This document shows positions 1 to 5,624 of a stretch of 7,123 bases of DNA, one piece after another; position 1 is the stretch's first letter; each line of letters starts with the position of its first letter. The notes under the pieces are model-generated. The model was not told the origin of the DNA. It did not search any database and was given only the letters and a program-made list of their open reading frames with translations. A program made the translations under genes and the position numbers. Origin of the DNA: Chloroflexota bacterium (GTDB lineage: Bacteria; Chloroflexota; Dehalococcoidia; Lucifugimonadales; JACPCL1); assembly GCA_016210375.1 (NCBI GenBank), contig JACQUH010000066.1, positions 1 to 7,123 of the forward strand, written 5' to 3'.

Positions 1-36
1 ACAGTAGACTAGTTCGTCGATTAATGGGCGCCACCG

Positions 37-143
37 CATGTCATGCTGAACCCTTCGGCTTCGCTCAGGATAAACTCCGTGAAGCATCTGGCGGGGAGGT
101 ATTCCCCCACCCCAGATTCTTCGCTGACGCTCAGAATGACATG
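37..143. repeat. 107-bp imperfect palindromic intergenic repeat (MITE/REP-like)
   Basis: The two ends are near-perfect inverted copies: the left end reads CATGTCATGCTGA and the right end, on the other strand, reads CATGTCATTCTGA (12 of 13 match). The centre is also palindromic: ATCTGG followed by a G-run on the left faces a C-run followed by CCAGAT on the right, around a short AT-containing loop near 100. The whole could fold into a long interrupted hairpin. It contains no transposase and no real gene; the short open frames across it are by-products of its composition. The style (CATTCTGAGCG...GAAGAATCTGG on the minus strand) is one I remember as dispersed in Chloroflexota and some other environmental genomes, but copy number cannot be judged from one window. 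It ends about 97 bases before the nfo promoter, so it is more likely an insertion than a regulator. Confidence 0.7.
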
Positions 144-239
144 TGCTGCCAACTTCAAGGACACCACACTAGCAGAGCAAGGAGAATCCCCTCTGCCAAT
201 CACGGGGGAAGCAGAGTCCTCTACCCTTCCTACCGCCTT

Positions 240-268
240 TTGACTTTTGCCCACTGCCACGAAATAAT
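240..268 (+). promoter_or_regulatory. Sigma70-type promoter for nfo
   Basis: TTGACT at 240-245 matches the -35 consensus at 5 of 6 positions. It is followed by exactly 17 bases and then AATAAT at 263-268, which matches TATAAT at 5 of 6. Transcription would begin near 275, giving a leader of about 33 bases before the nfo ATG at 308. Box quality, ideal spacing and position in front of a gene make it the most convincing promoter in the window. The leader contains only the ribosome binding site and no visible riboswitch or operator. Confidence 0.65.
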
Positions 269-291
269 GGAGCATCTTTGGACACCCCAGC

Positions 292-302
292 AAAGGAGGA
301 GG
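292..302 (+). promoter_or_regulatory. Strong ribosome binding site that sets the nfo start
   Basis: AAAGGAGGAGG lies 5 bases before ATG 308. A TTG 30 bases further upstream (278) is in frame but has no such site and would add ten residues that are not part of the family's N-terminus, which normally starts at about M-x-IGAHVS. The site therefore fixes the start at 308. Confidence 0.75.
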
Positions 303-307
303 CTCCC

Positions 308-1159
308 ATGCGCATTGGCGCCCACGTCTCCACTGCGGGCGGGCTGCCCAAGGCGGTAGACCGCGCCCTGGAGATTGGAGCAGAGGCGGTGCAATGCTTC
401 TGCTCCTCGCCCCAGGGCTGGGCCTTCAAACCCCTCCCGAAGGAGCAGACGGACGCCTTTCGGGACAATTCCAGGGCCTCTGGCGTCAGCCCTGCCTTCC
501 TCCACGGCATCTACCTGGTGAACCTCAGCGCGCCCACCCCAGAGAACCTCCAGAAGAGCAAGGACTCCCTGGTCAGCTACATGGGCATCGCCTCGGCAAT
601 GGGCGGCGCGGGCGTCATCTTCCACGGCGGCAGCCACCGGGGCGCGGGCTACGAGGGCGTTTTCAGGCAGGCGGTGCGCTGCCTGGCCGAGGTGCTGGAA
701 GCCTCCCCCCAGGATGTGCAGTTGATCCTGGAGAACAGCGCCGGCATGGGGGACCACATCGGCTCCAGGTTTGAGGAGATTGGACGCATCCTGCGGGCCA
801 TGGGCGACCCCCGCATGAAGGTGTGCCTGGACACCCAGCACTGCTTTGCGGCGGGCTACAACGTGGCCACCAGGGAGGGCCTGGAGGCAGCGATGGAGGA
901 GTTTGACCGGGAGATCGGCCTGGCGAACCTGGTGGCCGTCCATGCCAACGACTCCAAGGGCCCACTGGCCTGCGGGTTGGACCGGCACGAGAACATCGGC
1001 GAAGGGCACATCGGCCTGGACGGTTTCCTGAACATTATGCGCCATCCCCCCTTCCGGGATGTGCCCTTCATCCTTGAGGTGCCGGGGTTTGCAGGCAAAG
1101 GCCCCGACAAGCGCAACATGGACATCCTGAAGGAGCTGAGGGCAAGGGCGGGGGTGTAG
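308..1159 (+). CDS. nfo: Deoxyribonuclease IV (endonuclease IV, AP endonuclease)
   Basis: This 283-residue cytoplasmic enzyme should cut DNA 5' of abasic sites, and remove blocked 3' ends, in base excision repair. It is a single AP-endonuclease-2 TIM barrel of the usual family length (about 280). It opens with the family N-terminus IGAHVSTAGG (3-12). All nine residues expected to bind the trinuclear zinc site are present, in order and with spacing like E. coli Nfo: H66, H106 (in FHGGSH), E142 (LENSAG), D175 and H178 (CLDTQH), H212 (VHANDSK), D225 and H227 (DRHENIGEGH), and E257 (LEVPG). The start at ATG 308 is chosen because of the AAAGGAGGAGG site just before it; a longer TTG start at 278 is unlikely. 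It stands alone behind its own promoter, 5' of a compositionally different operon. Nothing is missing, so activity is expected. Xylose isomerase-like barrels are the only look-alikes, and the DRHENIGEGH motif excludes them. Confidence 0.96.
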   Translation: MRIGAHVSTAGGLPKAVDRALEIGAEAVQCFCSSPQGWAFKPLPKEQTDAFRDNSRASGVSPAFLHGIYLVNLSAPTPENLQKSKDSLVSYMGIASAMGGAGVIFHGGSHRGAGYEGVFRQAVRCLAEVLEASPQDVQLILENSAGMGDHIGSRFEEIGRILRAMGDPRMKVCLDTQHCFAAGYNVATREGLEAAMEEFDREIGLANLVAVHANDSKGPLACGLDRHENIGEGHIGLDGFLNIMRHPPFRDVPFILEVPGFAGKGPDKRNMDILKELRARAGV

Positions 1160-1402
1160 GCAGGCCCAACCCTTCGCAGTCCCTGTCGCTTCCCACTTGC
1201 ACCGAGGCTGCGAGAGGCCGATAATTGCCATGTCCAAAGTACGGGGCGGAAGGCGAGAGCAGAGCAAAGGCGTGAACGCTTGATTCAACACCCAGAAATC
1301 GATGCCGAATCCAGCCTTTCCTCTGCGTGGCAGGCATGGCCAAATCTTAGACGACTGATCTGGCTGCATGATCAATCGCTAGCCAGTGAGAACAAAGCCT
1401 GC

Positions 1403-1408
1403 GGGAGG
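1403..1408 (+). promoter_or_regulatory. Ribosome binding site that sets the start of the first island gene
   Basis: GGGAGG at 1403-1408 sits 4 bases before ATG 1413. The in-frame GTG at 1386 would place this site inside the gene and has no Shine-Dalgarno sequence of its own, so 1413 is preferred. Confidence 0.5.
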
Positions 1409-1412
1409 CACA

Positions 1413-2144
1413 ATGTCAGGTACCCAACCTGCCGGTGAATCAAGATGGAAGCTGCATGTAGCCTTCGTCCAGGCTAACACAGTGAAAGGCTATCGGTATC
1501 TTGATTTGTGTGGCACAGTCCTCAACAAGATAGGCGACCAATATCGCCTTCGCTTAATAGGACCCGATGGCACCACACTCAAAGATCGCATTGACGGCGG
1601 TTCCCCCGGCCAGATCAGGTTTTCTAGTGACCGAATCTGGCTCCACTACACTCCTGTTGACAGCCTAACTACGGTTAAGGATACCGCTTCTCAATGGGTA
1701 AGGAGCATAGCCACAGATTTGGAGGTGACTGAGTTCAGCCGAGTAGCTGTGCGAGCCATATATTTTTTGGCGTGGCCGGATATCGTATCCGCATCGGCAA
1801 TCTTATCTAGCGGCTTGTCCAATGCATGGTCCAAGCAAGCTTTCATGGCGACACCCGAAGAAGCCGAGGATGTGGAATTCAATTACGCTCATAGGTTCGT
1901 GTTTGACAACAATCTAGTGAGGATGGCAGTCAACACAATCCGTATAGTGCGGCCAGCCCTAAACCCTGAAGATTATCCGTCTAATGGCCTACTGTTCGAT
2001 GTAGATGTGTATCAAAGGGGAAAAGATGTGCGTAGGCTTCGGCGCGTAGACGTTCCTCAAGTGATCAACCAAGCCATGAACCACATTCATCAATTGCTAG
2101 AGTTAGTGGCATATCCTTTGTTGGAGGAGGTCAGACGTGGCTAA
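1413..2144 (+). CDS. TIGR04255-like protein, first gene of the three-gene island
   Basis: A 243-residue soluble protein with no signal peptide or membrane segment; function unknown. It alternates strand-rich stretches (YRLRLIGPDG at 44-53, IRFSSDRIWLHY at 68-79) with a central helix and then FSRVAVRAIYFL (108-119), GLLFDVDVYQRG (192-203) and a C-terminal helix containing NHIHQLLELV (223-232). Strand order, the late 'LLFDVDVY' strand, the histidine-containing last helix and the length of about 250 recall the sporadically distributed TIGR04255 family, which has no settled biochemical role. I make that match from memory and rate it tentative. It begins the operon, its last 8 bases overlap the next gene, and its G+C is near 50%, well below nfo and the genes to the right, which suggests transfer. 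The alternative GTG start at 1386 would add nine residues. If the operon is a defence system, this protein could be the sensor or scaffold; that is inference only. Confidence 0.75.
   Translation: MSGTQPAGESRWKLHVAFVQANTVKGYRYLDLCGTVLNKIGDQYRLRLIGPDGTTLKDRIDGGSPGQIRFSSDRIWLHYTPVDSLTTVKDTASQWVRSIATDLEVTEFSRVAVRAIYFLAWPDIVSASAILSSGLSNAWSKQAFMATPEEAEDVEFNYAHRFVFDNNLVRMAVNTIRIVRPALNPEDYPSNGLLFDVDVYQRGKDVRRLRRVDVPQVINQAMNHIHQLLELVAYPLLEEVRRG
2123..2130 (+). promoter_or_regulatory. Ribosome binding site inside the upstream gene, for the second island gene
   Basis: GGAGGAGG lies within the last codons of the first island gene and 6 bases before the GTG start at 2137. It supports a GTG start that overlaps the preceding stop codon, and hence coupled translation of the two proteins. 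Confidence 0.65.
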
Positions 2145-2655
2145 TTACGTCAATCACACAGAAGAAGGGGGAGCGAAAGAACGGGGTCCCAATTACTTGT
2201 TGGATGCCACCGCAATCGTGGACTTAGATGCAGTGGCCGAAGCTGAGCCGACGCGAATTCCTGGGGCATTGCCAGCAGGGGCACTTCGGGATGAGACTGA
2301 TTCGAGCCTTACGCTGTCGGCATTTCGCCCTCGCGATGCCATGGACGAAGCCAGTCCAATACGCCGGCCTGCATGGTTGGAGGCACAACAACGGGCCCGG
2401 GCGCTGGCCGTGATGGACCAAATAGCTTTGAGCTACATGGCCTCCCTTGCCCACGGCAAGATAGAGCATGTTAATGAATTTGCTACCAAAGTTGAAGAGC
2501 CACGCGGATGGCTGAAACTGGCGTCACTAGTTCAAGCTGGTTATGTTGAACTGGTTGATAGCAGTGTACGGATCACACCAGAAGGACAAGCAGCGTTAGA
2601 GGCGCTGCGTGATTTCGCGGAGCGTCACGCGCGAGGCGGGAGTTCGCCCAGTTGA
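2137..2655 (+). CDS. Hypothetical protein with C-terminal winged-helix domain
   Basis: A 172-residue protein that I do not recognise as a named family. Residues 1 to about 80 are rich in Ala, Asp, Glu and Pro with little predicted structure, and look like a flexible or partner-binding tail. From about 85 to 158 the pattern fits a winged helix-turn-helix: a helix (RARALAVMDQIALSYM), a helix through EFATKVEEP, a putative recognition helix at WLKLASLVQAG (125-135), a beta wing (YVELVDSSVRITPEG, 136-150), then a final helix. The 'L..AGYVE......ITPEG..AL' ending is typical of wing-containing DNA-binding or protein-interaction modules. The GTG start is supported by GGAGGAGG 6 bases upstream, and the gene overlaps its predecessor by 8 bases. 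Its stop overlaps the next start (TTGA). It could be the operon's repressor or an adaptor linking the first and third proteins. The low G+C matches its two neighbours. Confidence 0.8.
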   Translation: MANYVNHTEEGGAKERGPNYLLDATAIVDLDAVAEAEPTRIPGALPAGALRDETDSSLTLSAFRPRDAMDEASPIRRPAWLEAQQRARALAVMDQIALSYMASLAHGKIEHVNEFATKVEEPRGWLKLASLVQAGYVELVDSSVRITPEGQAALEALRDFAERHARGGSSPS

Positions 2656-3242
2656 CCTCTGCTTCCCAGGGTCGACCACCGTGGCTTGCCGCAATCAACT
2701 CGGCTCTTGACAGCCTCAAGGAAAGGGTGAGAGTACTGGTGTGGGGCCCTGGTGAGACCTCGCAGAAAGAGTGGTGGGAGAAACGTCGTCTTCTTGTGGA
2801 GGCATTGACCGAGAACAACCAACAGGACGAAGTCTATACGAGTGAAGACATCATTCGCGAAACGGGAACTCGTGGGCTAGAGGCAGGCGACGTCGAGTTG
2901 GTGCATGCGCAAACTGCGGATATCGTTATTGCACTTGTTCTAGCGACTCCTGACCGGCAAGGGGGCGTGTACCGTGAACTTCAAGTCCTGGCCCCATATG
3001 AGGAACTACGTGACAAGGTGGTAATATTCTTGCCTGATGTGGAGAAATACGTAGCCACTTTTCACACAGGGATGCTTCAGAGATATAGCGAGGCCCAAAA
3101 GCTTAGGCTTGATTGGGGCGATTTCAATACTTGCCATAAGGTTAGAACCGTGAGTGTTGCCAAAGTAGAGGAAGTGCGGAACAGGCGTGCTTATCAAAAG
3201 CTAGACGCTTACCTTCGGAGCGGTGGCCATCCGTCACTCTGA
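2652..3242 (+). CDS. Putative nucleotide-processing Rossmann-fold protein (deoxyribosyltransferase/TIR/SLOG-like)
   Basis: A 196-residue soluble protein, third in the island operon. It shows an alternating beta/alpha pattern: a first strand and glycine loop RVLVWGPGE (27-35), a charged helix (40-54), then DVELVHAQTADIVIALVL (80-97), where the 'ADIVI' strand is followed after a loop by GGVYRELQVLAP (104-115), a further strand DKVVIFLPD (121-129), and a helical tail. An 'AD-hydrophobic strand ... G..xEl' arrangement is shared by nucleoside 2-deoxyribosyltransferases, TIR-like NAD hydrolases and SLOG-type nucleotide sensors. On this model E109 would be the catalytic glutamate and D90 would lie near the pocket. 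This is a fold-level inference, not a confirmed family match. The TTG start overlaps the previous stop (TTGA) and has GGGAG 9 bases upstream (2638-2642). A short N-terminal extension (1-25) precedes the domain. In a defence reading this would be the toxic effector depleting NAD or nucleotides; a metabolic role is equally open. Confidence 0.72.
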   Translation: MTSASQGRPPWLAAINSALDSLKERVRVLVWGPGETSQKEWWEKRRLLVEALTENNQQDEVYTSEDIIRETGTRGLEAGDVELVHAQTADIVIALVLATPDRQGGVYRELQVLAPYEELRDKVVIFLPDVEKYVATFHTGMLQRYSEAQKLRLDWGDFNTCHKVRTVSVAKVEEVRNRRAYQKLDAYLRSGGHPSL

Positions 3243-3341
3243 GAACGTCCTTAGGCATAGTTGATCCCTTGCTTCTAGCATGACACCTGGACAAGGCGTG
3301 ATGTGCTCGTTCCCGCAAACCAGCCTCCTCGCCCACGTACC

Positions 3342-4514
3342 TCACCCCCGCGGCAGCCCCAAGCCGCGCTGGGCGATGATGTTCCGCTGGACCTCCGAGG
3401 TGCCCGCGGCGATGGTGGCAGAGATGCCGCCGTACCACGCCCGCAGCAGCCGCCCTTGCAGCGGCGCGTAAGGCGAGCCCTCCGCGAGCTGCCCGTATAG
3501 CCCCATGATCTCCAGCATGGCCCGGGCGTTGCGCTGCGTCGTCTCCGCCCCGAAGAGCTTGGACGCCGAGGCCTCCCTGTTCGGCGCCTGCCCCTGGCTC
3601 TGCATCCAGGCGACCTTGTAGGCCAGCAGGCGACCCACCTCCAGATCAATGAACATCTGGGCCACCCGGTGCTTCACCTCTGGCCGGGAAGCGATGCTGC
3701 TGCCGTTTAGCCTGGCGTCTTTGATGAAGCGGACGAAGTCCCGCAGCACCGGGTAGTTGCTGGCCACCCGTTCAATGCCAGAGCGCTCGTAGTCCAGGTT
3801 CTGGGCCACCACGTACCATCCCTGGTCCACCTCGCCCACCAGAGCGCTCTCGGGTACCCGCACATTTTCAAAGGTGATGGTGGCAAAACCGTCCAGGCCC
3901 GCCATGTTGACGATGGGCTTCACGTCCACGCCGGGCAGGGCCATGTCCACCAAGAAGACGGAGATACCCCGGTGCCTGGGAACATCGGGGGTTGTCCGCG
4001 CGGCCAGCCACACATACTGCGAGTGCCGCGCCCCGCTGTTCCAGGTCTTGGCCCCGTTGATGACATAGTCGTCGCCGTCGCGGAGGGCGCGGGTCTCCAG
4101 GGAGGCGAGGTCGGAGCCAGCGCCAGGCTCGCTGTACCCGATGCAGATGCTCAGCTCTCCACTGGCGATGCGAGGGATGAAGGCGCGGACTTGCTCCGAG
4201 CTGCCCACCGCAAGGATGCTGGGGGCCATCTGGTTCTCCGCCGTCAGGTGGTAGGCGATGGGCGCGCCGGCCATCACCATCTCCTCCCGGTAGATGAGGT
4301 AGTCCAGATAGCCCATGCCCTGGCCACCGTGCTCCCTGGGCCACGCCAGGCCGATCCACCCCTTTTGGCCCAGCTTGCGGGAGAACTCGCGGGAGACGCC
4401 AACGCCGGCAACCTCGTACCGGGCGTCCCGAAACTCCGGCGTCAGCTCCCTGGCCAGGAAGTCACGCACCTCCTGGCGGAACCGCTCCTGCCGTGGGTTG
4501 AATCCGAAGTCCAA
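3342..4514 (-). CDS. Acyl-CoA dehydrogenase family flavoprotein
   Basis: A 390-residue FAD enzyme that should introduce an alpha-beta double bond into an acyl-CoA and pass electrons to ETF. All three domains are present: an N-terminal helical domain opening with FNPRQERFRQEVRDFL; the middle beta domain with the signature YSEPGAGSDLAS (127-138) and the substrate/flavin strand ING.KTWNSGA (152-162); and the C-terminal helical domain ending in GTSEVQRNIIAQRGLGLPR (371-389), which holds the FAD ribityl and pyrophosphate contacts. At the classical catalytic glutamate position before GTSE, where medium-chain enzymes have 'EGT', this protein has alanine. A glutamate at 243 (LDYERS) sits where isovaleryl- and long-chain-type enzymes keep their base, so it probably belongs to that layout; substrate unknown. 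The TTG start at 4514 is preferred because GAGGACGGAG lies just upstream and the N-terminus then begins as MDF, common in the family; an in-frame TTG at 4529 would add five residues. It is the last gene of the - strand block. Confidence 0.93.
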   Translation of the reverse strand: MDFGFNPRQERFRQEVRDFLARELTPEFRDARYEVAGVGVSREFSRKLGQKGWIGLAWPREHGGQGMGYLDYLIYREEMVMAGAPIAYHLTAENQMAPSILAVGSSEQVRAFIPRIASGELSICIGYSEPGAGSDLASLETRALRDGDDYVINGAKTWNSGARHSQYVWLAARTTPDVPRHRGISVFLVDMALPGVDVKPIVNMAGLDGFATITFENVRVPESALVGEVDQGWYVVAQNLDYERSGIERVASNYPVLRDFVRFIKDARLNGSSIASRPEVKHRVAQMFIDLEVGRLLAYKVAWMQSQGQAPNREASASKLFGAETTQRNARAMLEIMGLYGQLAEGSPYAPLQGRLLRAWYGGISATIAAGTSEVQRNIIAQRGLGLPRG

Positions 4515-4517
4515 AGG

Positions 4518-4527
4518 CTCCGTCCTC
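4518..4527 (-). promoter_or_regulatory. Ribosome binding site supporting the TTG start of the acyl-CoA dehydrogenase
   Basis: On the minus strand GAGGACGGAG precedes TTG 4514, with GAGGA placed 8 bases away. Using the earlier TTG at 4529 would put this site inside the gene and leave only a weak GGA upstream, so the shorter start is favoured. Confidence 0.5.
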
Positions 4528-4546
4528 AAGCTATGGTTACCAGTAT

Positions 4547-4573
4547 CCTATAGCAAGATGGCGTCCTCACCAA
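4547..4573 (-). promoter_or_regulatory. Possible extended -10 promoter for the acyl-CoA dehydrogenase
   Basis: On the minus strand TTGGTG (4573-4568) is followed after 18 bases by TATAGG (4552-4547), and the latter is preceded by TGC, forming an extended -10 element (TGnTATAGG). Transcription would begin about 25 bases before the TTG start. The boxes match consensus at only about 4 of 6 positions, so this is tentative; read-through from the upstream acetyltransferase is the alternative. Confidence 0.3.
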
Positions 4574-4611
4574 GGGCACAAGGAGCTCACTTTCCCTGTC
4601 CCTCTCCTCTC

Positions 4612-5187
4612 CTACTGGGGAACAAGGGGCGTGGCTTTCCCAGGAGTCTTCCACTCCTCCTTCAACATGCTGTACATGGCCAGGTCCAGGAACTGGCCGT
4701 TGACCAGCTCGGCCTGGCGCTGGACGCCCTCAAAGGCGAAGCCCAGGCGTTCCGGGATGGCGAGGCTCCTGGTGTTGCCTGTGGCGGCCCGTATCTGTAT
4801 CCGGTTCATACCCTCCACGCCGAAAAGGTAGTCCAGGCTGGCCGAGCAGGAGCGGGTGATGATGCCCCGGCCCTGGGCGTCCTCGGCCAGCCAGTAGCCG
4901 ATCTCACCGGCCCTGGAAGGAGAGGCCAGCCCCATGATGCCAATCATGCCCACCAGCTCGTCCCTGTGCAGCACCATCATCGCGTATGACCAGCGGTTCC
5001 CCGGGTCAAGCTCGCCCTTCAGCCACTCCCGCTCGTCCCTTGCGGAGCGCATGGCGTCTACCCAGGGAAGCCAGCGTCGGAGGTGCTCGCGGTTGGAGTC
5101 CACCAGGGCGTAGATGTCCTCGGCCCTGGCCAAGGAGGGCCGGCGCAGGAGGATGTCGTCGTCAACGGTGATCGTGGCGGCGGGCAT
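4612..5187 (-). CDS. GNAT-family N-acetyltransferase (RimJ/RimL-like)
   Basis: A 191-residue acetyl-CoA-dependent acetyltransferase. The fold runs in the usual order: an N-terminal strand LLRRPS and helix (12-30), the REHLRRWLPWVD segment (33-44) typical of the RimJ/RimL/YdaF branch, strands through SYAMMVLHRDELVGMIGI (67-84), EIGYWLAEDAQGRGI (95-109) carrying the Q/R-x-x-G-x-G/A acetyl-CoA pyrophosphate loop (AQGRG), and the late N...S..IPERLGF segment (138-150). Relatives acetylate ribosomal protein N-termini, antibiotics, or small amines and amino acids; the acceptor cannot be read from sequence. The frame stays open upstream to 5292, but the ATG at 5187 is preferred: the family domain begins right after it and it avoids overlapping the protease gene. 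The ribosome binding site is weak (AGGT). It follows the second aspartic protease by 49 bases on the same strand and is probably co-transcribed. Confidence 0.9.
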   Translation of the reverse strand: MPAATITVDDDILLRRPSLARAEDIYALVDSNREHLRRWLPWVDAMRSARDEREWLKGELDPGNRWSYAMMVLHRDELVGMIGIMGLASPSRAGEIGYWLAEDAQGRGIITRSCSASLDYLFGVEGMNRIQIRAATGNTRSLAIPERLGFAFEGVQRQAELVNGQFLDLAMYSMLKEEWKTPGKATPLVPQ

Positions 5188-5236
5188 GACTTGACCTGTA
5201 GTCGCCCTGAAGGGTGGTGGCTTCAAACTCCCGCCT

Positions 5237-5620
5237 TCAGACGCCGGTAGAGAGACCCGTGTTAGACATAAGCAAGCCTTCCACTGGCACAAGACGCTGG
5301 TTCAGAGGGTCAACGGCGAGGCCGAGCTCCTCCAGAGTCACCGCTCCCAAAACTGTTCCTGCGCCTTCCGGTCCGAAAACGACAACGGTAGTCGCCTTAT
5401 CGCCGTTAAGCCGTATGCGCGCCTCTCCTACATCAAGCGTCACGTGGCGTCCATCGGCAAGACCAAAACGCCGGCGAGTTAGGGGCCTTACTCCAAGGTC
5501 CTGCAATAGTGCTGCGGGGACCTGGGTGTAGCTGGCGCCCGTGTCCACCAGCAGTTCCACCTGCTGGAAACGGTTGCTGGCAACGCTTCCAATCTGGGCC
5601 GTAATACGGAACGTTCCCAT
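5237..5620 (-). CDS. Clan AA (retropepsin-like) aspartic protease, second tandem copy
   Basis: A 127-residue single-lobe protease, the size of one retropepsin monomer, so activity would need a dimer. The catalytic motif LVDTGAS (24-30, D26) is followed by a TQVP strand. A flap-region segment (LADGRHV, 54-60) and the second hydrophobic-hydrophobic-Gly element VLGAVTLEELGLAVDP (90-105) complete the fold. There is no signal peptide or membrane anchor, so it should be cytoplasmic. It aligns without gaps for 120 residues with the preceding gene (60 of 120 identical by my count), so the pair arose by tandem duplication. The ATG at 5620 is preceded by AAGAGGCG and lies 4 bases after the upstream stop. 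Substrates of such bacterial DUF-type proteases are largely unknown. All catalytic elements are intact; nothing suggests decay. Confidence 0.88.
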   Translation of the reverse strand: MGTFRITAQIGSVASNRFQQVELLVDTGASYTQVPAALLQDLGVRPLTRRRFGLADGRHVTLDVGEARIRLNGDKATTVVVFGPEGAGTVLGAVTLEELGLAVDPLNQRLVPVEGLLMSNTGLSTGV

Positions 5621-5624
5621 GCTG

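Noticed and set aside
172..216. GCAGAG (172-177), CTCTGC (191-196) and GCAGAG (211-216) could form two mutually exclusive 6-bp hairpins, like an attenuator.
   Set aside because: They lie upstream of the predicted nfo promoter and so would not be in its transcript; the stems are short and likely by chance.
230..1375. A 381-codon open frame on the minus strand covering nfo.
   Set aside because: It is antisense to a gene with all its catalytic residues and its translation has no recognisable domain; long antisense frames are expected in G+C-rich coding DNA.
1160..1412. Possible promoter or operator for the island operon (for example TGATC...GATCA around 1354-1373).
   Set aside because: No -35/-10 pair with acceptable spacing was found, and a 5-bp palindrome with a 9-base loop is not above chance.
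1267..3301. A 9-base direct repeat AAGGCGTGA at 1267-1275 and 3293-3301 brackets the low-G+C island and could be a target-site duplication.
   Set aside because: Comparing about 250 by 100 flanking bases gives roughly a one-in-ten chance of a shared 9-mer, and there is no transposase, integrase or inverted end beside it. The repeats also lie at uneven distances from the genes.
5188..5292. A 35-residue N-terminal extension of the acetyltransferase.
   Set aside because: It would overlap the end of the protease gene and has no GNAT-like sequence; the ATG at 5187 begins just before the domain.
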